Assembly (NCBI GenBank): GCA_905233935.1
Contig: CAJOFU010000001.1
Span: 1-64,000 of the forward strand
DNA from: Paludibacteraceae bacterium
Lineage (GTDB): Bacteria > Bacteroidota > Bacteroidia > Bacteroidales > Paludibacteraceae
Length of the DNA stretch: 64,000 nt
Direction: 5' to 3'
Shown: piece after piece, positions 40,760-48,147 of the stretch
How the letters are laid out: every line of letters begins with the position of its first letter
Position numbering within the stretch: the stretch's first letter is position 1
The notes under the pieces: generated by a model
Database searches by the model: none
Seen by the model: only the letters and a program-made list of their open reading frames with translations
Told to the model about the DNA's origin: nothing
Made by a program: the position numbers and the translations under genes

Positions 40760-42646
40760 TTATTTTACAGCAGCGCCGTTGGCGTTGAACATAACGCCGT
40801 CGCGGATAATGAAGAGTTGACCGTCAATGATCATCTTCTGCGCCTTGCCGGCAACAGTAGCGTTGTCAACAGCTGTTTCGATAGCTTTCTCGCGTGAAAC
40901 GAAGATAGCGTTCTTAGCCTGTGGGTTGCCGTTGTACTCGTTGTAAGTAGCCTTAATGGTGAGAACATCGTTTACTGCAACATCCAATGTGTTGAACTTC
41001 TTCGACTCGCCGGCAGGAGTGAGTACGCCATAAACGTAGAGCGAACCTGTTGCATCTTCAATCGTGAGGTTACCATACTGATCGTTGGCAATATTAATCA
41101 CTTTACCTGTCAGAACGCAGGTGTCCTTCGTGTTCTTGAGTTCAAGGAATTCTGCGATGGTCTTCTCACCGAGGTTCTCGGGCTCTTCAACTTCAGCGCG
41201 CTCTTTGATCTCTACGGTGCAACCTGCAGCAAACTCCGGAGTGGTGTTGTACTTGGTCAGTTTACCAGTAACAGCAACCTTGTCACCTACGCGAACAGCG
41301 TCTTCCTCTTTCTCGATAGCGCACTTGAAAGCCTCAAGCACGTTGCCGCCTTCCTTGGTGTCAGCCATCCAGAAGCTCATTGAGCCGTCTTTCCAAGCAT
41401 AAGCGATAGATGTTACAAATCCTTCGATGGTGTACTCCTTACCACCATTGTACTCTTCGTTGTTTGCACTTACTGACAGCGCAGCTTCGCGAGCCTCAGC
41501 ACAGTTGGTCGGATCCGGGAGAACAACAGGGAAGGTAACTTCGAGAGTTTGGGTTTCGTACGTATATGTGAAGGTGTACTCACCGTCAACATCAGCTGTG
41601 AGGTGCATATCACCACTACCGCTTGCGAGTGAGGTAGAAGCGTTTTCGCGAGTGATGGTAGCACCATTAGCTTTCCATGCGCCATCGAGCTTCAAACCGA
41701 ACTCAATGTCGCCTGCAGCCAATGTCAGTTTGAGCGAAGCAGTCTTCTTGTCCTCAGTTGTAGCAAAAGCCTCTGTGTCTGCCCAGTCGCTGGATACGAA
41801 AGTACCGTGCATAACTACTGTCGGAACAACAACAGCCTCACCGGTTTTGGTAGCAAGAGCGCTAACGTTGTTGCTATTGTCCGGCTCGAAAGTGATGGTG
41901 ATGGTATAGATACCGTCAGCATCAATAGCGAGATTATAGTCTTGGGAAGGATAAGCTTCATCCCACGAGTGGTTCTTGACTACTTTGAAGTTAACAGAAC
42001 CGGCAGCGAGTTCGAGGTTCTCTTTCTCCCACTTGAAGGTACCATCGTTTTGCTTAACCATATCGTTAGCAGTATTGGTCGGATCCCAACTTGTACCGAA
42101 AGCAACAGTCGAGCTACCTGCTACAGTCCAAGTATCACCAGCAGGAGCATCTGCATAGTTAATGGTGATATACTTAACATAGCCACGCTTTGCGGCAGTA
42201 CCCAAGACAATAGTCGTTACTTGAGTAGCGCCATCGTACACATACGTAAAGTCTCCAAAAGTACCTTTTGCACCTGTTTTGGTAGTCGCAAAAGTAGAGT
42301 CTTGCAGCAGACCTGAACCCTCAGTTGCACTCCAAGGCGAAGCATTCATTACGATGGATGTTGGAGTAACGGCAGCAGCTAAGGTCAAAGTAATTGAACC
42401 TGAGCCAGAACTGTTTCCGAACTTTAAGCCATAGCCTTCCTGACCATTGTACACTTTACCTGACGCAGCAATAGCAGAAACATACTCAGCACCCTCAGCA
42501 ATGTAATCAGAAACCGTCGTACTTGACAAACTTGTGCTACTGTCACCTTTACCTTCACCAGCATCCTTAAAGGCAATAGTGTACGAGCCAGCCATCATAC
42601 TACCTGCGAAGAGCACGGCAGCGAATAAAGAAAAGATTTTCTTCAT
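40760..42646 (-). CDS. Multidomain exported surface protein with OB-fold repeats
   Basis: 628-aa exported protein (signal MKKIFSLFAAVLFAGSMMA). In order: an N-terminal beta-sandwich (~20-170); two SusE/CBM-like modules (~172-262 and ~278-372), each built as WTVAGSSTVAFGTSWDPT / VVMHGTFVSSDW with DGTFKWEKENLEL- and DGEYTFTYTYE-type strands; two OB-fold-like modules (~380-485 and ~490-600, EGFVTSIAYAW and TGKVINIANDQYGNLTIEDATGSLYVYG); and a short tail, MIIDGQLFIIRDGVMFNANG. The tail resembles the end of the 184-aa protein at 26431. Surface binding of glycans or nucleic acid is possible, not shown. It has its own promoter. Confidence 0.78.
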   Translation of the reverse strand: MKKIFSLFAAVLFAGSMMAGSYTIAFKDAGEGKGDSSTSLSSTTVSDYIAEGAEYVSAIAASGKVYNGQEGYGLKFGNSSGSGSITLTLAAAVTPTSIVMNASPWSATEGSGLLQDSTFATTKTGAKGTFGDFTYVYDGATQVTTIVLGTAAKRGYVKYITINYADAPAGDTWTVAGSSTVAFGTSWDPTNTANDMVKQNDGTFKWEKENLELAAGSVNFKVVKNHSWDEAYPSQDYNLAIDADGIYTITITFEPDNSNNVSALATKTGEAVVVPTVVMHGTFVSSDWADTEAFATTEDKKTASLKLTLAAGDIEFGLKLDGAWKANGATITRENASTSLASGSGDMHLTADVDGEYTFTYTYETQTLEVTFPVVLPDPTNCAEAREAALSVSANNEEYNGGKEYTIEGFVTSIAYAWKDGSMSFWMADTKEGGNVLEAFKCAIEKEEDAVRVGDKVAVTGKLTKYNTTPEFAAGCTVEIKERAEVEEPENLGEKTIAEFLELKNTKDTCVLTGKVINIANDQYGNLTIEDATGSLYVYGVLTPAGESKKFNTLDVAVNDVLTIKATYNEYNGNPQAKNAIFVSREKAIETAVDNATVAGKAQKMIIDGQLFIIRDGVMFNANGAAVK

Positions 42647-42729
42647 GATTTTTGAATTTAAGTTAATATAAAGATTGATTATTTATGTTATATAAACATA
42701 TATTCTTAGGGAAAATCCCATTTTCGTTA

Positions 42730-42761
42730 CAAAGGTACGACTTTTTATTGACATTTGCAAA
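42730..42761 (-). promoter_or_regulatory. Promoter for the surface-protein gene
   Basis: Minus strand: TTTG (42758-42761), 20 nt, TACCTTTG (42730-42737), giving a leader of about 80 nt. Confidence 0.82.
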
Positions 42762-42795
42762 TATTTTTGCAGAAAAATGTCAAAAAAGTGCGTTT

Positions 42796-42990
42796 TTACT
42801 TTTCAGCGCCCTCTGCAAGAGCTTGCTCCATGTCGCGGAGTTGGGATTCGCAGAAGCGGAGAAGTTGTTGGGCTTCCTGGGCTTTTTGTTTGTAGAGAGA
42901 TACAGAGAGCGCCTCTGTCTGTTCGAGTTCGCGGACAATCTGTTCAACGCGTTTGATGGCGGCGTCGTACGAAAGATTCGTTGTTTCCAT
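42796..42990 (-). CDS. xseB: Exodeoxyribonuclease VII small subunit
   Basis: XseB, 64 aa, the small helical subunit of exonuclease VII (NLSYDAAIKRVEQIVRELEQTEALSVSLYKQKAQEAQQLL). xseA usually precedes xseB in Bacteroidales, but here the upstream neighbour is a sugar transferase and no xseA is in the window. The family match rests on the short, typical sequence and length. Confidence 0.85.
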   Translation of the reverse strand: METTNLSYDAAIKRVEQIVRELEQTEALSVSLYKQKAQEAQQLLRFCESQLRDMEQALAEGAEK

Positions 42991-43041
42991 ACACTATAAA
43001 ACTATATCAAATTTGGAGTAAACCCTACTAAAACCCCGATA

Positions 43042-44313
43042 TTACTTGCCTTTGCCGTCGAGGATGACGCCGATGGTGTAGAAGAGGATCTTGGCATCAA
43101 GACGGAGTGACATGTTTTCGATATAAACGATGTCGTAGTTGAGTCGGTCGATCATCTTCTGCAGGGTATCGGTGTAACCTACGCGGATGGGACCCCAGCT
43201 GGTCAGTCCCGGGCGAATCTTATAGAGCAGGCAGTAATACGGCGCCTGTTCGACGATCTGGTTGATAAAGAACTCCCGTTCAGGTCGAGGTCCTACGACA
43301 GACATGTCGCCCTTGAGGATGTTCCACATCTGCGGAAGTTCGTCGAGACGGTAGCGGCGCATAAACTTGCCGACGCGTGTAACGCGCGGGTCGTCGTCGG
43401 CAGAGAGTTGCGGGACTTCATCTTCGGCATCTTGCACCATCGTGCGGAACTTATAAATCATGAAGGGTTTGCCATGCAGACCGATACGTTGCTGACTGTA
43501 GAACGCAGGCCCTTTGGATGAACTGTAGGCGAGAATCCACAGCACGAGATACAGCGGGGAGAGGATGATCATGGTGAGTATAGCCGAGACGACATCAAAA
43601 GCGCGTTTGATGCAGAGTTCGGAGTCCGAGGCTTTGTGGCGGGTGATCATGATCAAGGGGTTCTCGCCTATCTCGGAGATCTTGGCAGCGCCGGTAAGCA
43701 TGTCATAGAGTTTGGGGACGATAGCGATCTCGACATCCAAGGGATAGACGCGCTGGATGATGCGATAGAGGGTATTATCGTCTTTATCCTGAGGCAGGTC
43801 GATGACAACCATATCGCCTTTGCTGACACGGAGGTTGGCAACCTCGGCTTCGCTGTGGATGGTGTGCGTAGCCGGAGGCGTAGCGTGGCGACGGAGAATA
43901 AGCGTGAAGCAGAGGCGGAAGAAGTAACTGATGCAGAACTGCAATAGCCACAACACGCCGAGCGAAACGACATAACGGTGGTAGTCCTCAACCTGGTCGT
44001 CGATAATGATGATAAAGAACGCCACAAACGATATAACGAGCGAGGATATGAAGGTAGTCAGTAATTCCTGACTGAGTTTTTTGCGCCGTACGTGCAGGTA
44101 GTAGCCGGAGAGATAGTAGATGCCCAAGCAGACCAAGGGGTAGAACAACAACGGGGTGTAGAAGTTAAACGCAGGGATAAGAACCGAATCCACACCGAAC
44201 ACCCTGCCTTCGTACACGAGCCAGCGGAACAACAGGAAAGCGAGCCAAACGAGTTCGGCGGAGAGGAAGTCAAGCAATATGTATCCTAATTGGAGTTTGC
44301 GACGCGGGCTCAT
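43042..44313 (-). CDS. Exopolysaccharide polyprenyl glycosylphosphotransferase
   Basis: 423-aa inner-membrane initiating sugar transferase of the WcaJ/WbaP group. Four or five N-terminal helices lead to a Rossmann-like middle region and a C-terminal Bac_transf domain with KRAFDVVSAILTMIILSPLYLVL, GPAFYSQQRIGLHGKPFMIYKFRTMVQDAE, DELPQMWNILKGDMSVVGPRPE and RPGLTSWGPI. It transfers a sugar-1-phosphate to undecaprenyl phosphate. It overlaps the exonuclease-TsaC gene by ATGA. No other capsule gene is nearby, so the glycan cannot be named. Confidence 0.9.
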   Translation of the reverse strand: MSPRRKLQLGYILLDFLSAELVWLAFLLFRWLVYEGRVFGVDSVLIPAFNFYTPLLFYPLVCLGIYYLSGYYLHVRRKKLSQELLTTFISSLVISFVAFFIIIIDDQVEDYHRYVVSLGVLWLLQFCISYFFRLCFTLILRRHATPPATHTIHSEAEVANLRVSKGDMVVIDLPQDKDDNTLYRIIQRVYPLDVEIAIVPKLYDMLTGAAKISEIGENPLIMITRHKASDSELCIKRAFDVVSAILTMIILSPLYLVLWILAYSSSKGPAFYSQQRIGLHGKPFMIYKFRTMVQDAEDEVPQLSADDDPRVTRVGKFMRRYRLDELPQMWNILKGDMSVVGPRPEREFFINQIVEQAPYYCLLYKIRPGLTSWGPIRVGYTDTLQKMIDRLNYDIVYIENMSLRLDAKILFYTIGVILDGKGK

Positions 44314-45560
44314 GGGCGGATGATGGTTATCGAATTATCGGAATTGACCTTGATGATACTACTGGGTTGGGCGGGTTTGTTCTCGCTACGGCGGGAGCGG
44401 CAGACATAGTCAACGCTCTCAAGGAGTTTGGCATCTATCTCGCAGAACGCCTTGGGCGTAGGACGACCGGCGAAGTTGGCGGAAGTCGAAACGAGGGGTT
44501 TGCCGAGTTGATGACAGAGAAGGTTGGAGAACTTCTCGTAGGTGACGCGGATACCCAGACTGCCATCTTCGGCGAGGATAGACGGCGAGACGTTGCGGGC
44601 TTCGGGATAGATGAGCGTGATCGGTTTGGGCGCAACGCCTTCCTCGGGGGCAGAAACCTCCAAGAGATTAGCCGCCGCGTCAGGGATTACGGGAATATAG
44701 TCTGCAATGCGTTCGGGCGAATCGACGAGCACGAGTACGGACTTGCCTTTGTCGCGCTGCTTGAGGCGGAAGAGCTTGGCAACCGCCTCGTCGTTGGTGG
44801 CATCACAACCCAAGCCCCAGACGGTGTCGGTGGGATAAAGGATCACTCCGCCATTGTTCAAGACGTCGATTGCAACGTCTATATCCTTGTGCATATTGAT
44901 GTCGAGCTGATGCTGCACTTGTGCTTCGCGCTCGGCGAACTTGAGTTGTTCGACCTCACGGTTAGGCAGTTGCTTGGAGTCGAGCAAAGCATTGTAGATG
45001 AGCAGCGTAGCCCACGCATCGGTAGCCGCATAGCGTGCCTGTTCGGGCGTGAGTGTATCGGCTTCCCAGTTGGTGAGTTGTTGCGACTTGCTGATCTTCT
45101 TGCCAAAGACGATGGCAAAGATCTTTTGCAGCCCGAGATCGAGGATACCGTAACGCGCCACGAGCGATTGCAGGTCGATGCAGTTCGCCGGTTTGAAGTC
45201 GTGCAAGCGTCTCAGACCATTGAGGTCATCTTTGAAGGCTAAGCCTACCTTGCAGATCTGTTTGTTGCTGAACAGTTTCGCCAAGTTTGGCGAAAGACCG
45301 ATCTTGTTGAGGCGGAAGAGGTAACAACGCTGTTCGGTAGCAATCTGTACGAGAGCAGTCGGGTAATGGATGCCGCGTGTGAACGAAGGTCGGGCTTCGG
45401 TATCGATACCCAAGACCGTGCACGAACGAAGATAGGCAACCGCCTCGTCGACCTGCTCGGGCTGATCGACAATAATCGTCTCGCCATCAAACTGCGCAAG
45501 AGGCATCAGATTGACCAGTTCTTTCGAAATATGGTGTACAAATTGCTTAGTGTGTTCCAT
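44310..45560 (-). CDS. Fusion of a RNase D-like 3'-5' exonuclease and TsaC/Sua5
   Basis: 416 aa from ATG 45560; the track start at 45593 lies inside the promoter. Residues ~20-200 are a DEDDy exonuclease (GIDTEARPSFTRG, CIDLQSLVARYG, LTNWEADTLTPEQARYAATDAWATLLIY). Residues ~215-416 are a YrdC/Sua5 domain (ILYPTDTVWGLGCDA, KLFRLKQRDKGKSV, LGIRV, LVSTSANFAGRPTP) that makes threonylcarbamoyl-AMP for tRNA t6A37. Both halves keep their active-site residues. The fusion joins a possible tRNA/RNA-processing nuclease with a tRNA-modifying enzyme. Confidence 0.9.
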   Translation of the reverse strand: MEHTKQFVHHISKELVNLMPLAQFDGETIIVDQPEQVDEAVAYLRSCTVLGIDTEARPSFTRGIHYPTALVQIATEQRCYLFRLNKIGLSPNLAKLFSNKQICKVGLAFKDDLNGLRRLHDFKPANCIDLQSLVARYGILDLGLQKIFAIVFGKKISKSQQLTNWEADTLTPEQARYAATDAWATLLIYNALLDSKQLPNREVEQLKFAEREAQVQHQLDINMHKDIDVAIDVLNNGGVILYPTDTVWGLGCDATNDEAVAKLFRLKQRDKGKSVLVLVDSPERIADYIPVIPDAAANLLEVSAPEEGVAPKPITLIYPEARNVSPSILAEDGSLGIRVTYEKFSNLLCHQLGKPLVSTSANFAGRPTPKAFCEIDAKLLESVDYVCRSRRSENKPAQPSSIIKVNSDNSITIIRP

Positions 45561-45590
45561 TAAAATGGGGGCATTTTCAAGAAAAGCACA

Positions 45591-45622
45591 CAAAGTTACA
45601 ATTTTTTTTGCAAATTTACAAA
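45591..45622 (-). promoter_or_regulatory. Promoter for the exonuclease-TsaC gene
   Basis: Minus strand: TTTG (45619-45622), 20 nt, TAACTTTG (45591-45598). It interleaves with the divergent upp promoter. Confidence 0.83.
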
Positions 45623-45638
45623 TTTTTTTGTATCTTTG
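45607..45638 (+). promoter_or_regulatory. Promoter for upp
   Basis: TTTG (45607-45610), 20 nt, TATCTTTG (45631-45638). It shares 16 bp with the minus-strand promoter, so the two should exclude each other. Confidence 0.83.
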
Positions 45639-45728
45639 TGCGCCGAAAATGAAAATTGTCGCTCAAGTGCGAAATAAATGTACTTTTTAGACACCCTAAA
45701 ATCGCCAAACAAATCAAAACAGAATACT

Positions 45729-46403
45729 ATGCAAGTTATCAACTTATCGGAGAACAACAGTGTTCTCAATCAGTTTCTCGGCGAGATTCGCGACGTGAAC
45801 ATCCAGCGTGATTCTCTTCGTTTCCGTCGTAACATCGAGCGCATCGGCGAGGTGATGGCGATGGAAGTGAGCAAGCATCTTCATTACGAAGCTCGCGATG
45901 TAACCACTCCTCTCGGCACGGCTGTGGTGCCGCAGATCACGGATCAGATTGTGTTGGGTACAATACTGCGTGCGGGACTGCCGTTACATCAAGGATTTCT
46001 GAACATCTTCGACCGTGCAGAGAACGCGTTCCTCAGTGCCTACCGCCGCGTCAACGACAAAGGCGAACTGGAGATCGTAGCCGAGTATATGGCAGCCCCG
46101 TCGATTGTTGACAAGACGCTGATTCTGGTTGATCCGATGCTGGCTACGGGAATGTCGATGGAAGTAGGCTACCTCGCACTACTCAGACACGGCAAGCCTG
46201 TACACACACATATGTGCAGCGTGATTGCTACGCCTAAGTCTATCGAGTATATGCGCCGCGAACTCAACGACAGTCCCGATGTAACCCTTTGGTGCGCAGC
46301 AATTGATCCGATCCTGAACGACAAGAAATATATCGTTCCGGGTCTGGGTGATGCCGGCGATTTGTGTTACGGAATAAAAATACATCTGTCCGATCGTTCT
46401 TAA
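45729..46403 (+). CDS. upp: Uracil phosphoribosyltransferase
   Basis: UPRT, 224 aa from ATG 45729 (the track extends upstream to 45678 without family similarity). It salvages uracil to UMP with PRPP. Motifs: GTILRAGLPLHQGFL, the PRPP loop LVDPMLATGMSM and the C-terminal PGLGDAGDLCYG. The leader from the promoter is about 85 nt. VanZ and dprA follow. Confidence 0.92.
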   Translation: MQVINLSENNSVLNQFLGEIRDVNIQRDSLRFRRNIERIGEVMAMEVSKHLHYEARDVTTPLGTAVVPQITDQIVLGTILRAGLPLHQGFLNIFDRAENAFLSAYRRVNDKGELEIVAEYMAAPSIVDKTLILVDPMLATGMSMEVGYLALLRHGKPVHTHMCSVIATPKSIEYMRRELNDSPDVTLWCAAIDPILNDKKYIVPGLGDAGDLCYGIKIHLSDRS

Positions 46404-46443
46404 TAATAGCCATAGTACAGTCTATCTGCCATCGGCGATTGTA

Positions 46444-46803
46444 ATGACAGGCATCACATGGCTTAGCCTTGTGAAAGAAGTGCCTGCGCCCCTAATAGGT
46501 GATATACCGTTGGCAGACAAGTGGGGTCACATGTTAGCGTATCTGGTCTTTGCCCTATGTCTGGCAGTTGACAGTTATCGTGTGCGTGTGAGTTCGCGCG
46601 TATTATATATAGTATCGCTTATGCTGCCCGTGGTATATGGCGGATTTATGGAGTGGATGCAATTGTACTGTCCGCCACGTTCGTGCGAGTTACTGGACTG
46701 GGTTGCTGATTGTATCGGAACATTGGCAGGTGTGGGATTGTTTGGCATCTTTCATGTTATACATCTTCACCGCAAAGCGAACAAAGACTTAGACAAGTTA
46801 TGA
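46444..46803 (+). CDS. VanZ family membrane protein
   Basis: Small multi-pass inner-membrane protein, 119 aa, with the VanZ signature DKWGHMLAYLVFALCL and GGFMEWMQLYCPPRSCELLDWVADCIGTLAG. The frame stays open upstream (TVYLPSAIVMTGITWLSLV), and that stretch would complete the first membrane helix. ATG 46444 is the only ATG but cuts into it, so an unusual upstream start is possible. The stop overlaps the dprA start (ATGATGA). Function of the family is unsettled. Confidence 0.82.
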   Translation: MTGITWLSLVKEVPAPLIGDIPLADKWGHMLAYLVFALCLAVDSYRVRVSSRVLYIVSLMLPVVYGGFMEWMQLYCPPRSCELLDWVADCIGTLAGVGLFGIFHVIHLHRKANKDLDKL

Positions 46804-47876
46804 TGAACAGTGACAAACTGCCTTATATCATCGCTCTGACGCACTTGTACAACGGCAAGCACCGTTTGCTGCGGGAAGTGCTGCAGCGTTATCCCGATCC
46901 CGAAGAAGCTTGGGAGCGTGTAATGTTGCCCGGAAAAACGGCTTCGTGGCAACGTGCGCAAGAGGAAATGGCGTTTGTTGACAAGCATCAGATAGCGACA
47001 TACTACCGATATGACCCCGATTATCCCGTACGTTTGGCAGAGTGCGCTGATGCGCCGATACTGCTATATGCCAAGGGAAATATCAACCTCAGAGACGGGC
47101 ATTTCGTTTCGATTGTCGGCACGCGACAGGCTACAGAGCGGGGGAAGATGATCACGCGGGAGATCGTGCTCGGGTTGGCAGAAAAGTTGCCGAAGTTAAC
47201 CATTGTGTCAGGGTTGGCGTACGGGATAGATATTTCGGCTCATCGTGCAGCTTTGGAAGCAGGTATCCCGACGCTGATTATTCCCGGGCACGGGTTAGAC
47301 CGGATCTATCCGGCATATCATCGCCCTGACGCTGTTCGGGCGTTGGAGAATGGCGGGATACTGACCGAATATATGTCGGGCAACACGCCTGAAAAACATC
47401 ATTTTGTGGCGCGAAACCGAATTATCGCGGGATTGTCGGAGTGCACAATCGTTGTAGAGTCCCGTGCGCGCGGTGGGTCGCTGATAACGGCATCGATGGC
47501 GTTTGACTATAATAGACCGGTGTTTGCAGTGCCCGGGCGAATAAGCGATGACAGTTCGGCAGGCTGCAACAGTCTAATTCGTGATCAGCGTGCGATGCTG
47601 ATGCAAAGCCCTGACGACCTGATAGAAGCGATGATGTGGGCTACAGCAGGAAGACCGGTACAGACCAGCCTGCCGATGGACGAAGATCTGAGCGGATTGA
47701 GCAACGAAGAGCGGACGCTGCTACAGTTGCTCAGAGAGGCAGATGACGGCATATTGGTGAACGACCTCGCCGAAGAAGCGGATATTTCGTACTCGGATAT
47801 CATCACGCATCTGATGCTGTTGGAGATGAAAAAACTCATAAAATCGTTCCCAGGAGGTAAATTTAGGGCTGTGTGA
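46800..47876 (+). CDS. dprA: DNA-processing protein DprA
   Basis: DprA/Smf, 358 aa, binds incoming single-stranded DNA and loads RecA during transformation. The start is ATG 46800 (or the next ATG at 46803), overlapping the VanZ stop; the track's earlier start lies inside the vanZ gene. Core Rossmann motifs: VSIVGTRQATERGK, VSGLAYGIDISAHRAALEAG, IPGHGLDRIYP, FVARNRIIAGLSECTIVVES and GGSLITASMAFDYNRPVFAVPG. A DprA winged-helix domain ends the protein. Confidence 0.92.
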   Translation: MMNSDKLPYIIALTHLYNGKHRLLREVLQRYPDPEEAWERVMLPGKTASWQRAQEEMAFVDKHQIATYYRYDPDYPVRLAECADAPILLYAKGNINLRDGHFVSIVGTRQATERGKMITREIVLGLAEKLPKLTIVSGLAYGIDISAHRAALEAGIPTLIIPGHGLDRIYPAYHRPDAVRALENGGILTEYMSGNTPEKHHFVARNRIIAGLSECTIVVESRARGGSLITASMAFDYNRPVFAVPGRISDDSSAGCNSLIRDQRAMLMQSPDDLIEAMMWATAGRPVQTSLPMDEDLSGLSNEERTLLQLLREADDGILVNDLAEEADISYSDIITHLMLLEMKKLIKSFPGGKFRAV

Positions 47877-47896
47877 GCATTTTTTTGTCAAAATAA

Positions 47897-47928
47897 TTTG
47901 CAAATGTCATTTTTTTTTCGTAACTTTG
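47897..47928 (+). promoter_or_regulatory. Promoter for the parC operon
   Basis: TTTG (47897-47900), 20 nt, TAACTTTG (47921-47928), about 40 nt before the small membrane protein ORF. Confidence 0.82.
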
Positions 47929-47971
47929 CAGGCAATTCTGTTTTTTAGAAAATTCTTAAATCTAGATTAAT

Positions 47972-48139
47972 ATGGATTCATTACTTAAAAACCTCGGTTT
48001 AATTATCTTCCTTTGTGGAGTTATTTGCTTGTGTATTTACTATTTCGGCACGCCAAGCAACGTATTGCTGGTTAGCAGTCTGGTGCTTGAGTTTATCGGT
48101 ATTGTCGCTTATATCATCATCAACAAGCGCATTGACTGA
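47972..48139 (+). CDS. Small two-helix membrane protein
   Basis: 55-aa ORF absent from the track (too short): MDSLLKNLGLIIFLCGVICLC..., ending in AYIIINKRID. Two hydrophobic helices are separated by a short FGTPSN turn. It starts about 40 nt after a strong promoter and ends 8 bp before parC, which supports it as a real gene. I know of similar short proteins in Bacteroidales but no function. Confidence 0.78.
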   Translation: MDSLLKNLGLIIFLCGVICLCIYYFGTPSNVLLVSSLVLEFIGIVAYIIINKRID

Positions 48140-48147
48140 TAGCATTC

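Noticed and set aside
44367-45242. 291-aa plus-strand ORF
   Set aside because: Antisense to the exonuclease-TsaC gene; long only because of codon composition.
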